In this document: piece after piece, positions 1 through 6,857 of the stretch
How the letters are laid out: every line of letters begins with the position of its first letter
Numbering within the stretch: position 1 is the stretch's first letter
DNA from: Gammaproteobacteria bacterium
Lineage (GTDB): Bacteria > Pseudomonadota > Gammaproteobacteria > Arenicellales > CAJQKF01
DNA: 38,260 bases
NCBI GenBank assembly: GCA_030429665.1
Contig: JAUIEZ010000036.1
Coordinates: 1-38,260, forward strand
Reading direction: 5' to 3'
Made by a program: the position numbers and the translations under genes
The notes under the pieces: model-generated
What the model was told of the DNA's origin: nothing
Databases searched by the model: none
Seen by the model: the letters and a program-made list of their open reading frames with translations, nothing else

Positions 1-548
1 ATGAAGCCGTCGATTTCTCCCGCGCTCAACAGGTCGTTGAGGGATCGTCCGTCCGGCGCGTCCTCGATCGATACGTCGTCGGGAAGCTTCAGCTTGAGCT
101 TTTCGGGCCGGCCGCTGGCTTCCATGCCGCCGCGCACCCAACGGATGTCGGACGGCTTCACGCCGTGGTCGTCCTCGAGCAACGCGCGGGCCCAGACGTT
201 GGCGCTCAACTGGTACTCGGCGATACCGATACGCCGGCCCGCGAGATCCTCGGGACGATCGATTCCCTTGTCGGTGCGAACCAGGATGGAAGAATGGCGG
301 AACGCGCGCGACAGGAAAGCCGGCACGGCGACGTAATGTGCCCTGTCCTGGTCCACGCTGACCACGTACGATCCGAAGGACACCTCGCAAATGTCGAACG
401 CGTGGTGCCTGAAGGCGCGGAAAAAGATCTCCTCGGGGGACAGCGTCATGAAGACGGGCTCGACGCCGTCGATCAGGACGCGGCCGTCGATCAGGGGTCG
501 GTTGCGGTCGTAGTCGCCGATGGCGACCGAAAGCTGCAGTTTGGACAC
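1..548 (-). CDS. pht5: 4,5-dihydroxyphthalate decarboxylase-like protein (partial, C-terminus off the window)
   Basis: This is the N-terminal ~182 residues of a protein resembling the Pht5/OphC decarboxylase family, which has a periplasmic-binding-protein-like fold and converts 4,5-dihydroxyphthalate to protocatechuate. The N-terminus reads VSKLQLSVAIGDYDRNRPLI, followed by DGRVLIDGVEPVF, LSPEEIFFRAFRHH, a FLSRAFRHSSILVR segment and GIAEYQLSANVWARALLEDD, all typical of the family. The start is a GTG at 548 with a GAGGAG Shine-Dalgarno just upstream. The gene lies 12 bp downstream of the dihydrodiol dehydrogenase on the same strand, so it is the third visible member of the operon led by the reductase. 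The remainder lies beyond base 1. Related proteins are often annotated as ABC substrate-binding proteins; the context favours the decarboxylase reading. The exact substrate is inferred. Confidence 0.8.
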   Translation of the reverse strand, partial: MSKLQLSVAIGDYDRNRPLIDGRVLIDGVEPVFMTLSPEEIFFRAFRHHAFDICEVSFGSYVVSVDQDRAHYVAVPAFLSRAFRHSSILVRTDKGIDRPEDLAGRRIGIAEYQLSANVWARALLEDDHGVKPSDIRWVRGGMEASGRPEKLKLKLPDDVSIEDAPDGRSLNDLLSAGEIDGF

Positions 549-560
549 GTTGTCTCCTCG

Positions 561-1760
561 TCAGAATGTTTCCGTCACCGGCACCTGGCGGGTCATGACG
601 ACGTCACGCCCCTGCCTGTTCGACGAAATGATCGCCGCCGCCGCCTCGAGACTCGCCAGCCCCCAGGCGCCCGAATGCAGCGGCGTTCGGCCGTCGACCA
701 CGGCATTATAGAGTTCGTCCATCACCTCGACCCGCGGGATAACCGGCGCGGGCAGCGCGACGTACTCCCGATGGTCGTCGGCGTGAATCTCGACGCCGTC
801 GGCTTTCAGGCGCAGGTCGGCGTTCGCGCAGGACGCGATCACCACGCCGAAATGCTCGTGGGCGTCGGGCAAGGGAGCGTCGATGAATCGCGCCGAATCG
901 ACGTGACCGTAGTTGCGGGCGCGCTTGCGTGCCGTCTCTTCCTCGGCCGACAACCCAACGCCCAGCGCCTTGCGCGCGCGAGCGTGGTCGGTCGGATCCT
1001 TGCGCCTGCCCAGTTCGCCGTACCAGTCCATGAACACGTCGCTGTCGAAGCGACCGTAACCGCTGTAGGTCAGGGACGCGAATGCGCCGCCGGCAAACGT
1101 GAGCAGCGCACTGTAGGCCCCCTCGGTTGGCCGCGCGGGATCCCAGTTGCCGGTGATCGCGCGCACCGATTCGACCATTCCGCCGCCAAGCAGACGCGCC
1201 ACGTCGACCTGGTGAACGGCCTGGCTGTAAACCACGCCGCCACCGCGCGACGTATCCAGTTCCTCGGGCCGGCGGGGCCGGTACAGAAAGTCGGTGTAGT
1301 TCAGCGCGTGGATCATGCCCAGTTTGCCGTATCGGCCCGAGGCGATGATCTCGCGCGCTTTTCGCACCGGCGCATCGAAGCCGTGACTGGGCCCCACGAT
1401 CAGTTGCACGCCGGCACGATCGGCCGCCTCGACCATCCGCTCGCCCTCCTCCACGGTGATGGCGAGCGGCTTGTCCACCAGCACGTGGCGCCCCGCGGCA
1501 GCGGCAGCGCAGACGTGTTCGCAATGGAACTGGTGGGGGCTCGCGACGTACACCGCCTCCACGGCGGGATCGTCGAACAGTGCGCTGGCGTCGGGGTAGG
1601 CTCGTCCGCCGAAGTCACGCTGAAACGCCGCTCGCGCCTCGGCGCCGGGTGTCGCGGCGGCCACGAGTTCGAAGCGCGAATCCCGCACGAACGTGGGCAG
1701 CATGAGCGTGAATCCGCGTCCCAGGCCCACCACGCCCAAGCCCAGCTTGCGCCCGCTCAT
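561..1760 (-). CDS. pht4: Gfo/Idh/MocA-family dehydrogenase, probable phthalate cis-dihydrodiol dehydrogenase
   Basis: A 399-residue NAD(P)-dependent oxidoreductase. The N-terminal Rossmann fold has the dinucleotide loop VVGLGRG (about residues 10-16). The conserved Gfo/Idh lysine motif appears as DKP (96-98) rather than the commoner EKP. It is followed by a C-terminal alpha/beta domain with SRGGGVVYSQAVHQVD, the stretch expected to hold the catalytic His. Placed between a phthalate-dioxygenase-type reductase and a dihydroxyphthalate-decarboxylase-like gene, it most likely rearomatises the cis-dihydrodiol made by the dioxygenase, as Pht4/OphB does. I chose ATG 1760 (MSGRKLGLG) because the Rossmann strand follows at once. 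A longer in-frame start at 1811 would overlap the upstream reductase gene by about 44 bp. The gap to the upstream reductase stop is 7 bp, so the two are co-transcribed. Confidence 0.85.
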   Translation of the reverse strand: MSGRKLGLGVVGLGRGFTLMLPTFVRDSRFELVAAATPGAEARAAFQRDFGGRAYPDASALFDDPAVEAVYVASPHQFHCEHVCAAAAAGRHVLVDKPLAITVEEGERMVEAADRAGVQLIVGPSHGFDAPVRKAREIIASGRYGKLGMIHALNYTDFLYRPRRPEELDTSRGGGVVYSQAVHQVDVARLLGGGMVESVRAITGNWDPARPTEGAYSALLTFAGGAFASLTYSGYGRFDSDVFMDWYGELGRRKDPTDHARARKALGVGLSAEEETARKRARNYGHVDSARFIDAPLPDAHEHFGVVIASCANADLRLKADGVEIHADDHREYVALPAPVIPRVEVMDELYNAVVDGRTPLHSGAWGLASLEAAAAIISSNRQGRDVVMTRQVPVTETF

Positions 1761-1767
1761 CGGCGTA

Positions 1768-2736
1768 TCACCAGCGAAGCACGAGCTCGTCGCCGCGCGC
1801 GCGGGAAACACAGATCATGATGTGGCTTTCGCGTTGATGCGCCTCGAGCACCATGTCCCGGTGATCGGCCTCTCCGGACACCAGCTCGGTGCGGCAGGTG
1901 CCGCAGGTGCCGCTCTCGCAGGAGCTGGGCAATTCGTGACCGGCGCGGCGCAGCGTTTCCAGGATGGTGGCGTCGGCCGGCACTTCCACCGTCTCGCCGG
2001 TATCGGCGTGGCGAACGACGAACGCCCGGTCGTCCTCGCGCAGGGCCATGACGTCCGAGGCGAAGTCCTCGAAATGAATACGATCCTGAGACCAGTGGCC
2101 GGATACCCCGCGAATCTCCTCCATCAACGGTCGCGGGCCGCAACAATAAACATGGGCCTTGCCCGGTTTCTCGAACAGCGGCCAGAAGTCGTACATGTTG
2201 TCCGGATCGCCGCCATCGTGATGCACGGTAACGCGGCCGGCGAGATCCGCCGACGAGAGCTCCTCGCGAAACGCGGTGAGTTCGGGACCACGGGTCAGGT
2301 AATAGAGGTGGAAATTGCCCATGCCGCGCGCCAGCAGCGTACGCACCATGCAGATAATCGGCGTGATGCCGATACCGCCGGCAATGAAGATGTACTCGTC
2401 AGCGTCCACCAGTGAGAAGGTGTTCTCGGGGTTCGCCACGGGTAGCACATCGCCCTCCGCGGCTTGCTCCACCATGCTGACCGAGGCGCCGCGGCCGCCG
2501 CGCTCGGCCTTGATGCCGAGTTGGTAGCGGCTGTCGTCAGTCGGGTCGTTGCACAACGAGTAGTTGCGCCGCGCCCCGCAGGGGGTAATCACCGTAACGT
2601 GGGCGCCGGCCTCGAACGACGGCAACGGCGCGTTGTCGGGCCGCGTCAGCTCGAACAGATAAATGTCCTCGGCCAGTTCGGTCTTGCGATCGATCCTGAG
2701 CGACATGAAATCCCCGGCGGCGGCTGGCGTGGTCAT
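1768..2736 (-). CDS. pht2: phthalate dioxygenase reductase (FMN / NAD / 2Fe-2S)
   Basis: A 322-residue electron-transfer reductase that passes NADH electrons through FMN and a plant-type 2Fe-2S centre to the Rieske oxygenase. Domains in order are: an FMN-binding barrel with R57-x-Y-S-L61, an NAD domain with GGIGITP (120-126) and YCCGP (197-201), and a C-terminal ferredoxin with C273, C278, C281 and C309 (CESGTCGTCR then ICVSRA). This FMN-NAD-ferredoxin order is that of the phthalate dioxygenase reductase class, and the N-terminus MTTP matches my recollection of the Burkholderia enzyme. A GGAGGA lies 16 nt before ATG 2736, longer than ideal; ATG 2706 (MSLRI) is an alternative start. It heads the minus-strand operon reductase-dehydrogenase-decarboxylase and is divergent from the oxygenase gene. 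A palindromic operator lies in its promoter. Confidence 0.9.
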   Translation of the reverse strand: MTTPAAAGDFMSLRIDRKTELAEDIYLFELTRPDNAPLPSFEAGAHVTVITPCGARRNYSLCNDPTDDSRYQLGIKAERGGRGASVSMVEQAAEGDVLPVANPENTFSLVDADEYIFIAGGIGITPIICMVRTLLARGMGNFHLYYLTRGPELTAFREELSSADLAGRVTVHHDGGDPDNMYDFWPLFEKPGKAHVYCCGPRPLMEEIRGVSGHWSQDRIHFEDFASDVMALREDDRAFVVRHADTGETVEVPADATILETLRRAGHELPSSCESGTCGTCRTELVSGEADHRDMVLEAHQRESHIMICVSRARGDELVLRW

Positions 2737-2793
2737 GACAATCGGTGTCGTTCCTCCATTGCGGTCGGTATTTTACGGACGGAAAAGCCAACT

Positions 2794-2821
2794 AGTTTAG
2801 ATATCTAAGTTTTTTTGTCAA
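2794..2821 (-). promoter_or_regulatory. promoter plus palindromic operator 1 for the reductase operon
   Basis: On the minus strand there is a perfect -35 TTGACA (2821-2816), a 16-nt spacer and a -10-like TAAACT (2799-2794). A perfect 12-bp palindrome TTAGATATCTAA occupies 2797-2808, starting 7 nt after the -35 and running into the -10, where a bound repressor would block RNA polymerase. The same palindrome occurs at 2895-2906 and, with one mismatch, at 5848-5859. The MarR protein encoded at 4283-4909 is the obvious candidate ligand; that assignment is inferred. Confidence 0.75.
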
Positions 2822-2881
2822 TCCGCGCTTCGACGGGTTATGTTCCATTCTACAGCCGCCGACAAGTTCGGCAGACGTGAC

Positions 2882-2910
2882 TTGACGAATAGTCTTAGAT
2901 ATCTAATATT
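2882..2910 (+). promoter_or_regulatory. promoter plus palindromic operator 2 for the Rieske oxygenase gene
   Basis: Plus-strand -35 TTGACG (2882-2887), then a 7-nt gap, then the perfect palindrome TTAGATATCTAA (2895-2906). The -10 is best read as TAATAT (2904-2909), giving a 16-nt spacer. The geometry mirrors operator 1 exactly: the gap between -35 and palindrome is 7 nt in both, and both palindromes are preceded by C. The two operator centres are 98 bp apart between the divergent genes, so cooperative or looping repression is possible but not shown. Confidence 0.75.
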
Positions 2911-2943
2911 CGAGGCGCGCCACAGACTCGAGGTACGAAGAAA

Positions 2944-4236
2944 ATGATGACAGCCGAAGAAAACGACCTGCTCACCCGGGTGACCGGTGACGCTCCCATG
3001 GGACGCCTGATGCGCCGGCACTGGATTCCCGCCCTGCTGTCGGAGGAGGTCGCCGAGCCGGACGGTAAACCCGTACGGGCGAGGCTGCTCGGCGACAACC
3101 TGGTCATTTTCCGTGATTCCAATGGCCGGCTCGGCGCCCTCGACGAGTTGTGCCCGCACCGCCGTGCATCCCTGGTCTACGGGCGCAACGAGGAATGCGG
3201 ACTGCGCTGCCTGTACCACGGCTGGAAGTTCGATATCGACGGCAACTGCGTCGACATGCTTTCCGAGCCACCCGAGAGCAAGCTGAAGGACAAGGTCAAG
3301 CACCGCGCGTACCCGGTAACCGAGTGCGGCGGGTTCGTATGGGTATACATGGGTGACCCCGACGACGTGCCGGCATTCCAGCGGCCATCCTTCTCGCCCG
3401 ATGACGACACCCCGGTGTCGATTCTCAAGATCAAGGTGCCGGCCAACTGGGCGCAGATCATGGAGGGCCAGATCGACTCGGCGCACTCCTCCAGCCTGCA
3501 CTCCAGCGACATGGTGCCGGCGCGCGTCGACAGCGCCGCGGCCAACGATTCCCATTGGCTGCGTCCGTCGACCGACAAGTCTCCGCGCCTGGTGACCCAG
3601 CCGACCTCGTTCGGTTTTCGCTACGCGGCCATTCGGCGGCCGATCAAGCAGGCGGCGACGCATGACTACGTCCGGATTACCGTTTACGTCGCGCCGTTCG
3701 TGGCACTGATTCCACCCAACACGTCGTACAATGTCGCCAGCGTGATCGTTCCCGAGGACGACGAGAACTCGGTTTTTCACTTCATCGCCTGGGGAGGCGA
3801 GTCGTGCCCCGACGTTCGCACGTGGCGCCAGTTCGGTCGCGCCATGCCAGGCGTCGACCTCAACGAGGACTTCACCAACAAACGCCATCTCGGCAACGAT
3901 TTCCTGCAGGACCGCCAACGCATGAAGGAAGGCGACTTCACCGGCATCCCCGGCATTCCAAACCAGGACATTGCCATGTGGACGTCGATGGGGCCCATCA
4001 TCGACCGGACGAGGGAAACCCTTGGCGCAAGCGATGTCGCGGTCGTGGAGTTCCGCCGTATCATGGTGGAGGCGGCGCGCGAGGTGGCCGCCGGCGGCGA
4101 CGCGATTGGCACGACGGAACCGTTGATCCCGCATACCAGCATCGCTTCCTATCAGGGAGTAGTCAGCAAGCAAACCAACTGGCGCGAACTGGGTGCCGCG
4201 CCCGAGGAGCAATCGGCGAGGGAGAAAATCGGCTAG
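2944..4236 (+). CDS. pht3: Rieske aromatic-ring-hydroxylating oxygenase, probable phthalate 4,5-dioxygenase oxygenase subunit
   Basis: A 430-residue catalytic subunit that would dihydroxylate the aromatic ring using electrons from the adjacent reductase. The Rieske 2Fe-2S motif is C70-P-H72 ... C89-L-Y-H92, i.e. C-x-H-x16-C-x2-H. The catalytic domain carries D178-x2-H181-x4-H186, two of the three mononuclear iron ligands plus the bridging aspartate. Length and layout fit the single-subunit phthalate dioxygenase (OphA2/Pht3) group, which has no beta subunit, and none is present nearby. ATG 2944 is followed directly by ATG 2947; either could be used, with AGG about 10 nt upstream. The gene is divergent from the reductase operon and preceded by operator 2. 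The family contains many specificities, so phthalate itself is inferred from the set of neighbouring genes. Confidence 0.85.
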   Translation: MMTAEENDLLTRVTGDAPMGRLMRRHWIPALLSEEVAEPDGKPVRARLLGDNLVIFRDSNGRLGALDELCPHRRASLVYGRNEECGLRCLYHGWKFDIDGNCVDMLSEPPESKLKDKVKHRAYPVTECGGFVWVYMGDPDDVPAFQRPSFSPDDDTPVSILKIKVPANWAQIMEGQIDSAHSSSLHSSDMVPARVDSAAANDSHWLRPSTDKSPRLVTQPTSFGFRYAAIRRPIKQAATHDYVRITVYVAPFVALIPPNTSYNVASVIVPEDDENSVFHFIAWGGESCPDVRTWRQFGRAMPGVDLNEDFTNKRHLGNDFLQDRQRMKEGDFTGIPGIPNQDIAMWTSMGPIIDRTRETLGASDVAVVEFRRIMVEAAREVAAGGDAIGTTEPLIPHTSIASYQGVVSKQTNWRELGAAPEEQSAREKIG

Positions 4237-4282
4237 ACGGCCGGCTTCCGCGCAGGACCCGCGCGCGGCCATACCGCCGCGA

Positions 4283-4909
4283 TCACTCGTCGGTCGGTGT
4301 TCGCCCGGTGCGACGGGACCCCTTGCCGTTGCGGACGCCACGCGCCAGTTCCCGGGTCGAAAGGATGCGCTGCCCGCGTTTCGAAGCCTCTGCTTCGTCC
4401 AGCGCGAGGTTGGTAATGATGGTGAACACCGCCTCGCGCAGGTCGTCCACCTGTTTGGCCGACAACCCCGCGACGGCGACGTTGTTCACCTCCTCGGCCA
4501 ACGGCACCAGGACTTCCTCCAGCGCCCTGCCCTTGCGCGTCAGGAAGACGTGCAGCTTGCGCCGGTTGCCCGGCTTGTGACGCCTTTCGATCAGGCCCAA
4601 TGCCTCCATGCGATTAAGCGCCGTGTGCGTGGTGGACTCCATCAAGCCTGCCTGGATGCTCAACTCTCGCTGACTGAGTCCGTCGATGGTCCATAGAATG
4701 CGCAGGAACACCCAGTGACCGAACGATATACCGTGCTCCGAAAGACGCAACTGCAGCGAGCGCATCAGTCCCCTCGATGCATCGCGCAGCAGGTGCGCCA
4801 GCCGATCGTCCGGCGCAATACGGGTCCAGTGCTCGAGTATGGACCGGGTGGTGTCGTCCACCTCCACGAGCCTGTCGGCGATGAGCTTTGCTTTTCCCTT
4901 GCTGTTCAA
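4283..4909 (-). CDS. MarR-family transcriptional regulator, probable repressor of this cluster
   Basis: A 208-residue winged-helix protein. The recognition region reads GLSQRELSIQAGLMESTTH, followed by TALNRMEALGLIERR and the wing NRRKLHVFLTRKG, the classic MarR pattern. Dimerisation helices flank it, and the C-terminal ~25 residues are a basic Arg/Lys/Gly-rich tail. The start is TTG 4909 with GGAGG 8 nt upstream. It follows the class II aldolase gene by 16 bp on the same strand, so the two form an operon. Regulators of this type usually bind 12-20 bp AT-rich palindromes and release them on binding an aromatic acid. Three such palindromes stand in the promoters around it (2797, 2895, 5848), the last one in the region between its own operon and the TRAP genes. 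Ligand and target are inferred. Confidence 0.9.
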   Translation of the reverse strand: MNSKGKAKLIADRLVEVDDTTRSILEHWTRIAPDDRLAHLLRDASRGLMRSLQLRLSEHGISFGHWVFLRILWTIDGLSQRELSIQAGLMESTTHTALNRMEALGLIERRHKPGNRRKLHVFLTRKGRALEEVLVPLAEEVNNVAVAGLSAKQVDDLREAVFTIITNLALDEAEASKRGQRILSTRELARGVRNGKGSRRTGRTPTDE

Positions 4910-4925
4910 TCGCTTGTCCTCCGTG

Positions 4926-5729
4926 TTACTGGTCGTTCGACGTGTCGGCGTTCTGTACCTCGCGCTTCCACAGGTTCCACGCCCGATCGACCTGGCTGCC
5001 GACCGATACGGTGGTGGCTCCGACCTCGCCGGCGGTCAGGTAGTCGACCGATCCGAGCTGCAATGCCTGCAACTGCAGCTCCGCGTTCAACTGGGTGTAC
5101 ACGGCGCGAAACACGACCTGCCGGATCGACTCGCCGACCACCGTGGCGCCGTGTCCGCGCATCAGCACGACGCAGGCTTGATCGAGGGTCGATGCCAATG
5201 CGCCGCCCAACTCGTTGGATCGTATCAACAGATCGCTGGCATCGCCCGCCGCGTCACGAATCTCGAATACCGGCGTTTCGAGGCCCAGGAATCCGCTCAT
5301 GTGCCATACGGGCTTGAGCGAGGCGGTGCGCGATACACCAAAGGGAACGACCGCGGGCGCGTGGCTGTGCACCACCGCACCGACGTCTTCGCGCGCGCGG
5401 TAAATTTCACCATGAATGAATCGTTCCAGGTAGATCGAACGTCCGTGGGCATTGACCGGCGTACCGTCGAGGTGGAACTCGACGATATCGCTTTTCGCAA
5501 CCAGCGCAGGGGCCATGTTTCTTGCCAGCAGGAATCGTTCGGGATCCTGGTCATGACGCACGCTGACGTGACCGAAGGCATCGACAACCCGATGCCTGGA
5601 CAGGATGTGATTCGCGAGCACCAATTCGTCGACCAGCCCGGCCGCCGGCGGCTCGGCCGGCGTACCGCGGTCTTCCTGTACACTGACCGGCACGACGCCG
5701 GCGTCGCGCGCGGGACTCGGTCTATTCAT
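4926..5729 (-). CDS. class II aldolase/adducin-family protein, possible aromatic-acid decarboxylase
   Basis: A 267-residue protein with the class II aldolase fold. The metal site is visible as H121-S-H123 and H193 (RGHG), with E108 in the region that usually supplies the acid. Family members include fuculose-phosphate aldolase and several decarboxylases of hydroxylated aromatic acids, among them the PhtC-type 3,4-dihydroxyphthalate decarboxylases. The phthalate-type neighbourhood makes a decarboxylase more likely than a sugar aldolase. This would be the second potential decarboxylase in the cluster, alongside the Pht5-like gene at the window start. The start is ATG 5729 with GGAG 8 nt upstream. 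It is the first gene of an operon with marR and is divergent from the TRAP transporter. The substrate is unknown. Confidence 0.8.
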   Translation of the reverse strand: MNRPSPARDAGVVPVSVQEDRGTPAEPPAAGLVDELVLANHILSRHRVVDAFGHVSVRHDQDPERFLLARNMAPALVAKSDIVEFHLDGTPVNAHGRSIYLERFIHGEIYRAREDVGAVVHSHAPAVVPFGVSRTASLKPVWHMSGFLGLETPVFEIRDAAGDASDLLIRSNELGGALASTLDQACVVLMRGHGATVVGESIRQVVFRAVYTQLNAELQLQALQLGSVDYLTAGEVGATTVSVGSQVDRAWNLWKREVQNADTSNDQ

Positions 5730-5764
5730 GATCAGACACTCCGTTGACGTGTTCGAAATGACAC

Positions 5765-5770
5765 TTTATA
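5765..5770 (-). promoter_or_regulatory. candidate -10 for the aldolase-marR operon
   Basis: The minus strand reads TATAAA, 35 nt upstream of ATG 5729. No good -35 is seen at the usual spacing, so the assignment is weak. Operator 3 lies about 80 bp further upstream. Confidence 0.35.
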
Positions 5771-5808
5771 GCCGATCGAATTCCATGGCGCGAACAACCG
5801 GTTGTCAG

Positions 5809-5862
5809 TTGACATCCGTTTTCCTTGAACGATATTGTAACCGGAAGTTAGATTTCTAAGTT
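5809..5862 (+). promoter_or_regulatory. promoter region and operator 3 for the TRAP transporter genes
   Basis: The near-palindrome TTAGATTTCTAA (5848-5859) differs from operators 1 and 2 at one base. A -35-like TTGTAA (5835-5840) precedes it by 7 nt, repeating the geometry of the other two sites, with a weak -10 TAAGTT (5857-5862). A second reading is a perfect TTGACA (5809-5814) with TATTGT 18 nt downstream (5833-5838), which would put the operator at the transcription start. In either case a bound repressor would block the TRAP genes. The untranslated leader is about 110-135 nt. Confidence 0.65.
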
Positions 5863-5980
5863 GTTGGCACGGACGACGGCAGCGGCGGGAATCCGACTTG
5901 AATCGACAGCCCCGGGCGGTACCGGGTTCAAAGAATTTCGAAAGAACACTGATACGAGATCACACAGGAGAGAGAAGACC

Positions 5981-6853
5981 ATGAATCGTTCACTAAAATG
6001 CCTGGCGCTCGGCGCCATGCTTTCGACGGGAATGGCGTTCAACGCTGCAGCCCACGCCCAGTACAGCCTGACCCTGTGCGGCGCCAGTCCCGGCGGACTG
6101 TGGTCGCTGATCGGCGCCGGCGTGGACAATGCCGTCAAGGCGGCCCATCCCGGCTCGACGATCACCTACCAGACCTCCGGCGGCGGATTCGCCAACGTCA
6201 TGCAGATCGAGCAGAAGAAGTGCGACCTGGCACTGATTCACGACGCAACCGAACACGGCATCTCCACCATGGAGGACATCGCCGGAAAGCAGCTGCCGAT
6301 TCGCGTACTGCTCAACCGCCGGGGTAACGTCGCCAGCGGTGTCGGCGAGTCGATGCTCAACGCGGTCGGCGCCCCCATCGAGAAGATCGAGGAATGGGGA
6401 GGCTCGGTCACGTTTGCCGCATCCAAGGAACAGGGCGAGATGATGCGTGACCGGCGCGCAGACGCCATTCTCAACTCGCTGTTCGTCAATCACAGTTCCA
6501 TTCGTCAATTGGCCGAGGCGATCGAGCTGTCGCTGGTGCCGATCACCGAGGCGACCGCGGACGCCGTGGCCTCGGAGTGGAGCATCGGCAAGTACACCAT
6601 TCCGGCGGACGCCTACAATTGGGCCGACGCGGACACGCTCACGGTGACGCTGTCCGCCCAGCTCTTCGTACACGAAGACGCCGACCCGCAGATGGTCAAG
6701 GACGTGACGGCCGCGCTCGTCGATCATATCGACCAAATGCAGGGCGTACACAAGGCCATGGCGCCGTTGTCCGCCGAGCTTATGTCCGGCGCGATGGCCG
6801 TGCCCTACCATCCGGCCGCGGAGGAAGTCTACAAAGCCAAGGGCCTGATGTAG
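5981..6853 (+). CDS. TAXI-family TRAP transporter substrate-binding protein
   Basis: A 290-residue periplasmic binding protein. The N-terminal signal peptide runs MNRSLKCLALG to about AHA-Q (residue 26). The mature start YSLTLCGASPGGLWSLIGAG is the TAXI-TRAP signature region, followed by TSGGGFANVMQIEQKKCDLALIHD-type binding-lobe sequence. TAXI proteins deliver organic acids to a fused DctQM membrane component, which is the next gene. The start ATG 5981 was chosen because it begins the signal peptide and follows AGGAGAG; an upstream in-frame start at 5861 would add 40 non-signal residues. The gene sits in the operator-controlled phthalate-type region, so the ligand is probably the aromatic acid degraded by the cluster. 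That is inference: TAXI ligands cannot be read from sequence. Confidence 0.9.
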   Translation: MNRSLKCLALGAMLSTGMAFNAAAHAQYSLTLCGASPGGLWSLIGAGVDNAVKAAHPGSTITYQTSGGGFANVMQIEQKKCDLALIHDATEHGISTMEDIAGKQLPIRVLLNRRGNVASGVGESMLNAVGAPIEKIEEWGGSVTFAASKEQGEMMRDRRADAILNSLFVNHSSIRQLAEAIELSLVPITEATADAVASEWSIGKYTIPADAYNWADADTLTVTLSAQLFVHEDADPQMVKDVTAALVDHIDQMQGVHKAMAPLSAELMSGAMAVPYHPAAEEVYKAKGLM

Positions 6854-6857
6854 CCCC

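Noticed and set aside
165-1820. 551-codon open frame on the plus strand opposite the dehydrogenase
   Set aside because: It is composition-driven and has no family motifs; the opposite strand encodes a complete Gfo/Idh enzyme and the Pht5-like protein with good start sites.
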